Shown: positions 16,336 through 24,376 of the stretch, piece after piece
Layout of the letters: every line of letters starts with the position of its first letter
Numbering within the stretch: the first letter of the stretch is position 1
Assembly: GCA_050012175.1 (NCBI GenBank)
Contig: JBEKHR010000011.1
Coordinates: forward strand, 62,001 to 126,000
Direction of reading: 5' to 3'
DNA from: CAVROP01 sp050012175
Lineage (GTDB): Bacteria; Acidobacteriota; Terriglobia; UBA7540
DNA: 64,000 nt
The notes under the pieces: model-generated
What the model was told of the DNA's origin: nothing
Database searches by the model: none
The model's input: the letters and a program-made list of their open reading frames with translations, nothing else
Program-made: the position numbers and the translations under genes

Positions 16336-16830
16336 CTAATCCGCGACATACGAGTCCGTGGATCCAGCCTGAGCAGTTGCATTCATGCGGATGATATGCG
16401 TCTCGTCTTCGTAGTAGAAGTCGACGCCTGATATGCCGGGTTGTGTGGGGTTGGCCAAAATCGTGTACCCGTTATACCGGCCGGTGGCATCAAGCAAGGT
16501 AGGACTGTAGGTGAAAGTGTAGCCACTTTTGGATCCACTTACCAAAAGCTCGTCAACCAGGCCGGCGGCGGAGGCGCTGGGAACGGCCCCGGCGGGAGGT
16601 GAGCCCAGTTGGGCGAGGGTGGCGGAATACCCATTCCCGTAAATCGCGGCGTAGGTGACCTCCGAGGTTCCTAGCACACGTAGGCTCTCGATGGCCGATG
16701 CTTGGTTAGCAGCTATGCGGCTCCTGATCAGGCTCGGTATAGCTATGGCAGCAATAATCAAGATGATGGCTACAACGATAAGGAGCTCTATAAGAGAGAA
16801 TCCTTCTTCATGGCGAGGCATGGAACTCAT
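16336..16830 (-). CDS. Type IV pilin-like protein
   Basis: The 164-residue product has a class III prepilin leader. A short charged leader ending in Gly is followed by FSLIELLIVVAIILIIAAIA, with Glu at +5 of the mature protein. The hydrophobic helix is then extended by IPSLIRSRIAANQASA, and the globular part (about residues 50-164) contains a DFYYEDETHIIR segment near the end. Such proteins form type IV pili or type II-like pseudopili after PilD processing. The start at 16830 is supported by GGAAGGA just upstream; a frame starting at 16872 lacks one. No other pilus genes are adjacent, so it is an orphan pilin. Confidence 0.92.
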   Translation of the reverse strand: MSSMPRHEEGFSLIELLIVVAIILIIAAIAIPSLIRSRIAANQASAIESLRVLGTSEVTYAAIYGNGYSATLAQLGSPPAGAVPSASAAGLVDELLVSGSKSGYTFTYSPTLLDATGRYNGYTILANPTQPGISGVDFYYEDETHIIRMNATAQAGSTDSYVAD

Positions 16831-16872
16831 TCCTTCCCCCCGGCACACCAGAGGAAAACACTGGCGCCTCAA

Positions 16873-17169
16873 AGCACTTCACACCTTGCCACACTATAGC
16901 ACGTTTCATGCCGGGACCGCCCCGCTTCGCACAGACTCCTCAACTTGAAAACACAGAACTTACTGTCCTTCTGGCAACAAATCCCACGAGAGGCAGACGT
17001 GTGGTGCACGCGCTCTGGACAAAAATTGTCAAGCAGGACCGTATTCGGCCAGTATTGAAGCCCCGCTAGCTCTGACCCCCAAAACGGTACGAACAGAGTC
17101 TCAAGGTGATGGAAAGCCCTACTTTCCAGAACCACGGAAACTACGATGCATGCCTCGTAAGGCAATTAC
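16873..17169. other. Intergenic region upstream of the pilin gene
   Basis: On the minus strand a TATAGT hexamer near 16895-16900 could be the pilin -10 element. I looked for a -24/-12 sigma-54 promoter, common for pilins, and found none with correct spacing. No gene is visible. Confidence 0.35.
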
Positions 17170-18357
17170 TCAGGGCGTCTTCTCCGGAGGGACCTCGACT
17201 TCCATTCCACGCCGCTCCGCGGACACGTAGGCACTATAAAGTACAGCGATGGTGTCGCGCGCCAAGTCTCCACAAGAGAGGGGTTCTCGGTTGTGAGCAA
17301 GGCATTGCACAAAATCCTGAAACTCGTGGGGGTACCCATGCTGCCAATCCTCATCCGGGGCGGGGTGGCTCCACCCCTGCTTGGTGCCCGTCTTCTCCAC
17401 CACGTAGACATCCCTGAGAAGCTCCTCCTTGGGACTGTAGGTTTCGAGGGCATTTACCGGATTCAGATTGCAGCGTGTACGGTGATTGTTGGCAAATACC
17501 TCCAGCCAGTTGTGAACCCCGCCCAGCACGAGCTCCGAAGAGAAGATATCGGCCACTGTGCCGTCCTCAAAGGTAACGTGTATCTGGCCATAGTCTTCGA
17601 TGTCCTGGTAATTCGTGCGGGGGAACCCTGCGTCGCGAAAGGTCTTGAGGCGTGTTATTTCGTGCGTGCGAGCGGAAACTGTCGCAGCACGTATGGGCTT
17701 GCGGTCGCGCGCTTCGCCCTCGGCGCGCTTCAGGTGAAGGACTGCCGTTAGAGGATGGCATCCCTTGCCCACCAGCGCCCCGCCCCCGGAAAACTTCCAC
17801 ATGCCGTAATAGGGGGAATGTGAGCCGCTGTGTGATTCATCGCCGATGACCCACAGAATCTGGCCACCGCTCTTCACCAGGATCTCACGCTCCTTTTGGA
17901 CGGCGGGAGCATACACCCAATTCTCCGCATAGCAGATGCGTCTTCCGGCATCCCGGGCAGCAGCCAGGATGCGGTCGCAACTGGCCATCGCCTCCCGCAA
18001 CATGACCTCCTTACTGAAGGCGTCTCCCCGGAAATCGGGCGTGCCCGGACCGTAATATCCCGTAAACGGTTTTTCGATCACTACGTGTTTGCCCCGGCGG
18101 AGGGCCTGGACAGCAAGCGGTTCATGGGTCGAACCTGGGGTGCAGAGATCAACAACTTCAACAGCCTCACAAAGTTCCTCGAATGAAGCAAAGGCCTTGA
18201 TCCCGTGCTGGCGCGCAAACGCCTGCCGCGATTCTACGGATTGTGAAGTTACCCCCACAACTTGAACCGGCGTCCCATAAACGCGCTGGTATCCTTCCCA
18301 GTGGAAACGGGCGGCAAAACGCGCTCCCACGATCCCAATCCGGATTGGCTCCGACAT
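17170..18357 (-). CDS. Gfo/Idh/MocA-family oxidoreductase
   Basis: The 395-residue cytoplasmic protein has an N-terminal Rossmann domain (IRIGIVGARFAARFHWEGYQ) and the EKPF motif (HVVIEKPFTGYY) with the family's catalytic Lys. The C-terminal alpha/beta domain contains EITRLKTF and DFVQCLAHNREPLSCGDLARDT. Members oxidise or reduce sugars and inositols with NAD(P). The substrate cannot be told. It lacks the Tat leader present in the second oxidoreductase at 21415. AAAGGAG lies 6 bases before the ATG. The gene diverges from the NYN gene. Confidence 0.88.
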   Translation of the reverse strand: MSEPIRIGIVGARFAARFHWEGYQRVYGTPVQVVGVTSQSVESRQAFARQHGIKAFASFEELCEAVEVVDLCTPGSTHEPLAVQALRRGKHVVIEKPFTGYYGPGTPDFRGDAFSKEVMLREAMASCDRILAAARDAGRRICYAENWVYAPAVQKEREILVKSGGQILWVIGDESHSGSHSPYYGMWKFSGGGALVGKGCHPLTAVLHLKRAEGEARDRKPIRAATVSARTHEITRLKTFRDAGFPRTNYQDIEDYGQIHVTFEDGTVADIFSSELVLGGVHNWLEVFANNHRTRCNLNPVNALETYSPKEELLRDVYVVEKTGTKQGWSHPAPDEDWQHGYPHEFQDFVQCLAHNREPLSCGDLARDTIAVLYSAYVSAERRGMEVEVPPEKTP

Positions 18358-18487
18358 ATGAAACTCCTTTGTCCGCCAAGCTGCAGCGCAAGGTTACGCT
18401 GCTCCTGCTTGACGTTGATTAACCATAGAACGAATCTAACCATCCTGCCGGCAGAGATGAACGCCAAGCTCAACAACCCTACACGAT

Positions 18488-18546
18488 GCAGGACCCAAAC
18501 GGGTCCTGCGAGGTTCTCCCCGACGAATTCTTCGCGGGGCGTTTTT
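18488..18546 (+). promoter_or_regulatory. Tandem hairpins with T-run: attenuator-like leader or terminator
   Basis: A perfect 9-bp stem GCAGGACCC/GGGTCCTGC closed by AAAC (18488-18509) is followed by a second stem. That stem is CCCCG-A-CGAA / TTCG-C-GGGG with loop TTC (18518-18539), followed at once by CGTTTTT. The second hairpin has the form of a Rho-independent terminator on the plus strand. No plus-strand gene ends upstream, and the NYN gene begins 140 bp later, so premature termination of its transcript is plausible. A TATTATATAA stretch at about 18611 could provide a separate promoter beyond it. Confidence 0.5.
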
Positions 18547-18687
18547 CAGTGTCAGCCCCCGGAAACGTGGGGGGGGGCCTACTGGACTCCCACCGGACGA
18601 CGTTCTGGAGTATTATATAAGAGGGGAGTGGTCAAACCGCTGAATGCTTAACACCCGCAGCCGCCAGGCCCGGTGAAAGAAGGAAAC

Positions 18688-20124
18688 ATGGCCGAAGAAA
18701 GACTAAAGCTAGCTATCTTTATCGACTTTGACAATATTCAGATCGGAGTCAAGGATACACTCGGAAAGGATTTCGACGTCTCCGTCGTCCTTGAGGCGCT
18801 CAAAGAACGGGGCGAAGTGGTCAGCAAGACTGCCTACGGTGACTGGTCCCGCGCTGGTGATTACGGTCGCGATATGACGCAGCATGCGGTGCAAATGGTG
18901 CAACGGAACGTTACACCGCGCGGTGACAAGAATGGGGCGGACATCACCTTGGCTCTCGACGCGCTCGAGATGGCCTTCACCCGCGACCACATCAACGCTT
19001 TCGCGATTGTGGGGGGCGACAGCGACTTCATCGCGCTGGTGGAGAAGCTCAAGCAGTACGACAAGCGGGTTTTCGTGGTGGGGGGCCGCCAATTTACCAG
19101 CGGAATCTTGCAGCGCAACTGTCACGAATTTATTGCCTACGAGAACTTGCTGCAAGCCGCGACGGGCGGAGACGGTTCACGCGCGGCACGGGCGGCACGG
19201 AGCTCGGGCCGGGGCTCGAGCGAAATTAAACCGCTCCCCAGCGCCCTTCCGAACATCCAGCGCGCACTCAAGATCCTCGCGGAGCGGGAAGTGGCCCCCC
19301 AACTTGGCCTGCTCAAGAGCACTCTGCTCCAGTTGGATCCCACTTTCACGGAGCGGGACTATGGCGCGGGATCGTTCTTAGAATTCATTCGGAAGCTCGA
19401 GAAAGATAACCTGGTTCAGGCGCGCAAGACGGACCGGGGCTACTTGGTCGAGATTGTGGAAGCGGAAGGCTCGAAAGAACCCACGCCGGAGACTGTGGAA
19501 CCCGCCCGCGAGACGATCCCCGAGTCGACCGCGCCGGCCGAATCGGCCCCATCGCCATCTCCGGAAGGCGCTCCTGAATCGGGCCTGAACGCTGAGGAGA
19601 CGCTTGCTCTGCTGAAGAAAGCCCTTTCATCACTCATCGAGAAGGCACCTTCCCGTCCCATTTACCTGCGCCAGGTCCGCCAAGCCATGCGCAGTGCAGA
19701 TGGGCGTTTTGATGAGCGGCGGGCTGGTTTTCGCGGGTTGCTCGACCTTCTCCACCAAGCGCAACGCGAAGGTTGGTTGCGTCTGCACCGAGATCGCAAA
19801 GGAATCTGGAGAATCTTCCCCACCTCGACGGAAACCGTACCCACACCCGTGGCAGCCGAAGCGGTCCCCGAACTCGCTGTTGTAGCCGATTTTGAAACCG
19901 CACCCCCGGAAACCGACGTCCTCTGGGAGGCGGTGGAGAGTCCAGAAGAAACCACCGTGATGGAGGCGCTCGAGGCCGCGCCACCCCCGAGCGAACCGCC
20001 CGCTCCGGTGGAAGCGGCTCCAGAGAAGAGGATGCGAAAGCTCCGTCCTGCGAAGCACTCCCCAAGAAGGCCTCAGCGCAAGGCGACTTCGCGACGCAAA
20101 CCCAAAGAAACCGCTGAACCTTGA
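18688..20124 (+). CDS. NYN-domain (LabA-like) protein with LOTUS/OST-HTH domains
   Basis: The 478-residue product opens with a PIN-like NYN nuclease domain (about residues 1-150). LAIFIDFDNIQ provides the first acidic pair, GADITLALDALEMAF the middle Asp, and VGGDSDFIALVEKLKQYDKRV the last acidic cluster. Two OST-HTH/LOTUS-like modules follow, at about 180-250 (ERDYGAGSFLEFIRKLEKDN) and 300-380 (DERRAGFRGLLDLLHQAQ), joined by Pro/Glu-rich linkers. The tail is basic. The combination implies an RNA-binding ribonuclease. The start at ATG 18688 has AAGGA upstream; GTG 18673 is possible. Confidence 0.9.
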   Translation: MAEERLKLAIFIDFDNIQIGVKDTLGKDFDVSVVLEALKERGEVVSKTAYGDWSRAGDYGRDMTQHAVQMVQRNVTPRGDKNGADITLALDALEMAFTRDHINAFAIVGGDSDFIALVEKLKQYDKRVFVVGGRQFTSGILQRNCHEFIAYENLLQAATGGDGSRAARAARSSGRGSSEIKPLPSALPNIQRALKILAEREVAPQLGLLKSTLLQLDPTFTERDYGAGSFLEFIRKLEKDNLVQARKTDRGYLVEIVEAEGSKEPTPETVEPARETIPESTAPAESAPSPSPEGAPESGLNAEETLALLKKALSSLIEKAPSRPIYLRQVRQAMRSADGRFDERRAGFRGLLDLLHQAQREGWLRLHRDRKGIWRIFPTSTETVPTPVAAEAVPELAVVADFETAPPETDVLWEAVESPEETTVMEALEAAPPPSEPPAPVEAAPEKRMRKLRPAKHSPRRPQRKATSRRKPKETAEP

Positions 20125-20245
20125 GGACCGTCTAACTGATTACCGAGTGGGGCAGAGTAAACTGTTTTGCGGCAATCTTCAAAAAGCGGGGCATGCGGGG
20201 TTGTCGTTATGCTTTCTGCTTGCCCCCCCTCCAAGGAGGCTGAAT

Positions 20246-20950
20246 TTGCGAAACCTAGTTGCGGCGTTTCTGTGTGTAAGTCTGAGTGGGGCTGCGCTGG
20301 CTGCTGAAGGAGGCCGGGAAGCCGAGCGCCTGGAGAAGGCCGCCGAGGTGATCAGCGAAATCATGGGAACGCCGGAAAAAGGAATTCCCAGGGACCTGCT
20401 CAATAAAGCGGTTTGCGTGGGCGTGATTCCTTCCGAAAAGAAGCTGGCGTTCGGAGTGGGTGGCAGCTTTGGCCGAGGAGTGCTGGTTTGTCGCCAGGGA
20501 GGGACCGGCGCCTGGGCCGCGCCTTCAATGTTTACCGTAGGGGGCGCGAATTTTGGATTTCAACTGGGGGGTCAGGCTACCGACTTCGTTCTCGTGGTAA
20601 TGAACGCCAAAGGGGCGCAAAAGCTGCTGCAAAGCAGAGCGACGCTGGGCGCGGACGCTTCTGCGGCAGGAGGCCCGGTAGGCCGAACGGCGGAAGGCGC
20701 CACCGACGTGCAATTGCAGGCGGAGATCCTGACCTACTCGCGCTCGCGCGGGCTCTTCGCGGGACTCTCACTCGAGGGGCAGATCGTGAAGCAGGACAAC
20801 GACGCCAACGAGCGCCTGTACGGTCGCAAGGTGAATCCGAAGGATATTCTCTTCAGGGATACTGTACCCGCTCCAGCAGCGGCCAGCGCCCTGGACGCCA
20901 CATTGACGAAGTACTCGCCGCACGGGGGTGAGAAGATTCTGCTGAAGTAG
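20246..20950 (+). CDS. SYLF-domain lipid-binding secreted protein
   Basis: The 234-residue product starts at TTG 20246, chosen because a perfect AGGAGG lies 6 bases upstream. It begins with a clean signal peptide (LRNLVAAFLCVSLSGAALAA). The rest is a YSC84/SYLF domain with KAVCVGVIPSEKK, FGVGGSFGRGVLVCR, FTVGGANFGFQLGGQATDFV, RSRGLFAGLSLEGQIV and NERLYG in the expected order and spacing. SYLF domains bind membrane lipids. In bacteria they are exported and their role is unclear. No operon partner is apparent. Confidence 0.92.
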   Translation: MRNLVAAFLCVSLSGAALAAEGGREAERLEKAAEVISEIMGTPEKGIPRDLLNKAVCVGVIPSEKKLAFGVGGSFGRGVLVCRQGGTGAWAAPSMFTVGGANFGFQLGGQATDFVLVVMNAKGAQKLLQSRATLGADASAAGGPVGRTAEGATDVQLQAEILTYSRSRGLFAGLSLEGQIVKQDNDANERLYGRKVNPKDILFRDTVPAPAAASALDATLTKYSPHGGEKILLK

Positions 20951-20984
20951 CACCGGGCCCCCCTTGAAGATGCCACAAGCCGCG

Positions 20985-21320
20985 CTAAGCCACTTCCCCA
21001 GCGTAAATCTTCATGATCGTGTCGAGAAACTTCAGGGCGTGTTCCTTGGGACGCTGGGAGGAGTTGCGTCCGATGATGGAGCCGAAGCCGCCGCCGTCGC
21101 GGATGGCGCGAGCCTCATCGAACACCGCTTCGTCGTCATCCTTCTTGGCGCCGCCGGAGAAGATCACGATGCGGTGACCATCAAAGGCGCTCTGGACAAC
21201 GTGACGGACGCGCTCGGCGAGCGTTCCGATCGGGATACCCACCTTCTGGTAAACTTTCTTGGCTTCCGGCTGCTCGAGGTGGGCGCTGGGCAGCTTCACC
21301 TTGATCTTCTCCCCTTGCAC
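20985..21320 (-). pseudogene. Class I fructose-bisphosphate aldolase, C-terminal fragment
   Basis: The frame reads IKVKLPSAHLEQPEAKKVYQ, then TLAERVRHVVQSAFDGHRIV, IFSGGAKK, AIRDGGGFGSIIGRNSSQRP and KEHALKFLDTIMKIY. This is the C-terminal third of a bacterial/archaeal-type class I aldolase (DhnA/FbaB-like). About 200 N-terminal residues, with the early barrel strands, are missing. The break lies next to CTGAATC heptamers at 21331-21357, and the adjacent gene promoter occupies the position where the N-terminus would be. No functional product is expected from the GTG at 21318. Confidence 0.8.
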
Positions 21321-21330
21321 ATTGTTCTCC

Positions 21331-21357
21331 CTGAATCCTGAATCCCGAATCCTAGAC
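21331..21357. repeat. CTGAATC heptamer repeat
   Basis: Units CTGAATC-CTGAATC-CCGAATC-CTAGACT occur in tandem at the breakpoint of the truncated aldolase gene. The same word is repeated at 35330-35366. Confidence 0.65.
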
Positions 21358-21372
21358 TGATGCAGAGAGCGT

Positions 21373-21378
21373 TATAAT
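21373..21378 (+). promoter_or_regulatory. Candidate -10 element for the Tat-exported oxidoreductase
   Basis: A perfect TATAAT lies 37 bp before ATG 21415. No good -35 is visible at standard spacing, so the assignment is tentative. Confidence 0.35.
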
Positions 21379-21414
21379 GGACGCTCGCTTTAGAAACGCT
21401 TTGGAGGAGTCACC

Positions 21415-22830
21415 ATGCCTGATGAGATTAATCGTCGTGAATTCTTAAAGACCAGCGCCCGGAGAGGAGCAGGACTGGCCGCGCTTGGCGGCATCACTTT
21501 CCTGGCCCATCCGGAGCGGGTGTTTGGCGCTAACGAGCGCGTGCGCGTGGCCGTGGTTGGCCTGAACGGGCAGGGTTGGTCGCATGTGGGTGAGTACGGC
21601 AAAATGAAGGACGTGGAACTCGCCGCCTTCTGCGACGTGGATGAGAACGTCCTCGACCAACGACTGGCGGAGGCCGAGAAGATGGGGATCAAAAGGCCGG
21701 CACGATTCATCGACCTGCGCAAGCTGCTGGAGGACAAATCCATTGACGCCATCTCCATCGCCACGCCCAACCACTGGCATTCGCTGCAGGCCATCTGGGC
21801 ATGCCAAGCGGGCAAGGACGTTTATGTTGAAAAGCCTCTCTCCCATAACTGGTGGGAAGGTCGCCAACTGCTGCGCGCGGCGCAGAAGTATCACCGCATG
21901 GTGCAGCACGGAACGAACAGCCGCTCCGGCAAGGCTATCATGGAGGGAATGCAGAAGATGCGCGATGGCTTGATCGGGGAGGTCTATCTCTCCCGCGGGC
22001 TTTGCTACAAGTGGCGGAACACCATCGGGCACGCCCAAGAAGAGCCCGTGCCGTTGGGCGTTCACTACGACCTTTGGACTGGCCCGGCGCCCCTGAAGCC
22101 CTTCACGAAAAACCGCTTCCACTACAACTGGCATTGGATCTGGGACACGGGGAACGGGGACCTCGGCAACCAGGGCATACACGAGCTCGACGTGGCGCGC
22201 TGGGGGCTGGGCGTTAAGTTCCCCAACAAAGTCTCGGCCCTCGGCGGGCATTTTATGTTCGAGGATGACCAGCAGACACCCAACACGCTCAACGTCGCCT
22301 GCCAGTTTGATATGCCGGACGGCAAGCGCCGCTTGCTGGAGTTTGAAGTCCGCCACTGGATCTCGAATCACGAGGCAGAAATCGGCGCGCCGGCATTTGG
22401 CGGAGGTGAGGTGCCTGCAGCCTTGGGCAACGCTGCCGAGACACGCAAGAGCAAGGGACCACTGAACACCATCGGCAACATTTTCTACGGCTCCAAGGGC
22501 TACCTGGCGATGAACGGATACGATTCCTACAAATGCTGGCTTGGCGAGGAGCAGGAACCCGGACCTCACGCGGCGGCCGTAGGCAACAACTGGCGGAACT
22601 TCATCGACTGCGTCCGCAGCCGCAAAAAGGAAGACCTGAACGCGCCGGTTGAAGAAGGCTATATCTCCTGCGCGCTTTTGCACCTGGCAAACGCCTCCTA
22701 CCGCCTGGGCCGCACGCTGAACTTTGATCCTGAAAAGGAGGCGGTGATCGGCGACGACGAGGCCAATCAGCTTTTGCGGGATGGCGACCGCGGCTACCGC
22801 GACCCCTACGTGGTGCCCCAGGAGGTGTAG
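21415..22830 (+). CDS. Tat-exported Gfo/Idh/MocA-family oxidoreductase
   Basis: The 471-residue product opens with a twin-arginine leader (INRREFLKTSARRGAGLAAL, a variant RREFLK motif). The Rossmann segment VRVAVVGLNGQGWSHVGEYG follows, then IATPNHWHSLQAIWACQAGK and the catalytic VYVEKPLSHNWWEG. NQGIHELDVARWGLG in the second domain matches the large secreted subgroup common in Acidobacteriota, Planctomycetota and Bacteroidota. It is thought to act on extracytoplasmic sugars or glycosides with a tightly bound nicotinamide cofactor, as shown for related Tat-exported members. GGAGGAGTCACC precedes the ATG. Confidence 0.92.
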   Translation: MPDEINRREFLKTSARRGAGLAALGGITFLAHPERVFGANERVRVAVVGLNGQGWSHVGEYGKMKDVELAAFCDVDENVLDQRLAEAEKMGIKRPARFIDLRKLLEDKSIDAISIATPNHWHSLQAIWACQAGKDVYVEKPLSHNWWEGRQLLRAAQKYHRMVQHGTNSRSGKAIMEGMQKMRDGLIGEVYLSRGLCYKWRNTIGHAQEEPVPLGVHYDLWTGPAPLKPFTKNRFHYNWHWIWDTGNGDLGNQGIHELDVARWGLGVKFPNKVSALGGHFMFEDDQQTPNTLNVACQFDMPDGKRRLLEFEVRHWISNHEAEIGAPAFGGGEVPAALGNAAETRKSKGPLNTIGNIFYGSKGYLAMNGYDSYKCWLGEEQEPGPHAAAVGNNWRNFIDCVRSRKKEDLNAPVEEGYISCALLHLANASYRLGRTLNFDPEKEAVIGDDEANQLLRDGDRGYRDPYVVPQEV

Positions 22831-22900
22831 CCCCTGGCGGGTAAGAATGGTGAGCGACTGGTTCCACCAGGGCGACTCGAAGAGGCTTGACCGTTCCCTG

Positions 22901-23200
22901 GCTCCCCGAAGGGGAGCTACATGTGTAGTCCCGCCCTGCGGGATGAAACCCACGGTAATGATGCATCGAAGGCCCTTTCGGCCCTGAAGGGGCCGAACGG
23001 TTCGACTCCTTCGGGGTCGGTGTGATTAATGGGGTGCCCTCCGTGGGCGGCGGGCACCAAAACCGTGCCCTTGCCCACGGCTACTCAATTTCAACCCCTT
23101 CGGGGTTGGGGCGGCGACCGGGACGGACGCAAAGCGACCCCAGGGGTGATCGCGCTTTGCGGGACCCCACCCACCAAGCCACCCGCTTTGCGCGGGGCGT
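22901..23200. other. Dense cluster of short GC-rich hairpins, no gene seen
   Basis: The gap 22831-23262 holds no convincing gene. It contains a series of small perfect stems: GCTCCCC-GAA-GGGGAGC (22901-22917), TCCCG-CCCTG-CGGGA (22928-22942), GGCCC-TGAAG-GGGCC (about 22980-22994), GACTCC-TTC-GGGGTC (about 23004-23018) and AACCCC-TTC-GGGGTT (about 23092-23107). An AAAGCG/CGCTTT pair brackets a CCCC-A-GGGG stem after 23130. A multi-hairpin RNA or a cluster of small palindromic repeats are both possible. Confidence 0.45.
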
Positions 23201-23262
23201 TTGACTTTCTGCGTCTCAACGCCCGTGCTGCGAACTCCGCGGTCGGGGTGGGGGACCTGCCG

Positions 23263-23802
23263 CTACTTCACCTTCGTCGCTGTCACTTCAATTTCAAAAC
23301 GCCGATTGGTTACGACATCGTCCATGCTGGCGACAAGTGTGGGCTTGCCGGGTTTCACGATGGACTCAACTTCGGTCCTCTCCGTCCGAAACACGGGGTT
23401 GAAGATCGGGGCCGTCTCTGTCCGTGGTGCAAGACTGGAGAATTCCACATGGATAGCAAGTGCTACGCTATCCTCTCGTTCACGAGGGCGGCAGTCGATG
23501 TTCATGCCGACGTCTTGGTACTGAAATTGCTTTTCGGCGACTTGGTACGGCACCCTGTTTCCAACTCGAATTTTGGCCGAATCGCCATCTTCAACCACCA
23601 TCATGTAGTTTCGGGAATTCAATCGCTTCCCGTCCTCGATCTCTCGCACGTTAAATTCGATACGGTATGCCACGACGGGTTTCTGCTCTGTCGTGGCCGC
23701 CTCTTTCCCTTTTTCTTGCTGAGCCGATGCTGAGTTCGGAATCAGCGGCAGGCAGAAAGCCATTACCGCGATTGCCCATCTTATTGATATGGCCCTTATC
23801 AT
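23263..23802 (-). CDS. Secreted protein of unknown function, third gene of the sigma-factor operon
   Basis: The start at 23802 follows GAGGAGG by 5 bases. It gives 179 residues with a signal peptide (MIRAISIRWAIAVMAFCLPL, cleaved near ASAQQ). The mature part alternates short strands, with VVAYRIEFNVREIEDGKRL, SRNYMMVVEDGDSAKIRVGN and ALAIHVEFSSLA. This pattern resembles small exported beta-domain proteins of Acidobacteriota, sometimes annotated as secretin-like, but I do not assign a family. It begins 10 bp after the anti-sigma-like gene's stop, so the two are co-transcribed and it may be the process the sigma factor responds to. Confidence 0.65.
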   Translation of the reverse strand: MIRAISIRWAIAVMAFCLPLIPNSASAQQEKGKEAATTEQKPVVAYRIEFNVREIEDGKRLNSRNYMMVVEDGDSAKIRVGNRVPYQVAEKQFQYQDVGMNIDCRPREREDSVALAIHVEFSSLAPRTETAPIFNPVFRTERTEVESIVKPGKPTLVASMDDVVTNRRFEIEVTATKVK

Positions 23803-23812
23803 AAGTTCCTCC

Positions 23813-24376
23813 TCACTTTCCCTGTTCGGATTGAGAGTCATCGAGCGGCTCTATTTGCAAAGCGGCAACAATGATTCTCGGGATTTCTAAGCCGCCAGCA
23901 CTATTCTCATCTGTTCCTGGAATTGAATCTGGCTTGGCTGTTTTGTTGAAGTAAGCCAGCAAAAGCTTCTCTTGCTCTGTGAGCGGCAAGGGAGTGGGAA
24001 ATTGCTCCGGACGTGAGCGACGTGTCGCAACCCTGCGGACCCGAGCTTCAGGTCTGCGAGGGCTCAACAGCGGGTGCTGTCGAGAAACCATCGGTGGCGC
24101 AGGCTGCGTTGTGGCCGGCTGGGGCAGCGAGGCGCTGGGTGTGGGTTGTCGAAGTTGACTGGAGGCGAAATGCAGCGTCAAAGCGATAACAGCCAATATT
24201 CCTGCGCATACCGCCACGGCCCAACCCAACCAGCGATGCCGCACAGCGCGCTCTTGGGTCCGAACCCCCGCCAGGATTCGCATCTCGAGCCCTGACCGTG
24301 GCTCTTCGCCGCGATATTGCTTCAGCGAGGCCTCGAGCAATTCGTCCAAGAATGGGTCTGGTTCGTCATCGTGCAT
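23813..24376 (-). CDS. Single-pass membrane protein, probable anti-sigma factor
   Basis: The 187-residue product begins MHDDEPDPFLDELLEASLKQ, a cytoplasmic head of about 50 residues. One membrane helix follows (GWAVAVCAGILAVIALTLHF, about 52-72), then a Pro/Arg-rich extracytoplasmic part ending in a short strand-rich tail. Its ATG overlaps the restored stop of the ECF sigma gene upstream (ATGCACGATGA), the standard arrangement for a sigma/anti-sigma pair. No zinc anti-sigma HxxxCxxC motif is present, so the call rests on topology and context. Confidence 0.65.
   Translation of the reverse strand: MHDDEPDPFLDELLEASLKQYRGEEPRSGLEMRILAGVRTQERAVRHRWLGWAVAVCAGILAVIALTLHFASSQLRQPTPSASLPQPATTQPAPPMVSRQHPLLSPRRPEARVRRVATRRSRPEQFPTPLPLTEQEKLLLAYFNKTAKPDSIPGTDENSAGGLEIPRIIVAALQIEPLDDSQSEQGK

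Noticed and set aside
21445..22953. 502-codon minus-strand frame opposite the Tat-exported oxidoreductase
   Set aside because: It is a shadow frame in GC-rich DNA; the plus-strand gene has all family motifs and a strong ribosome-binding site.
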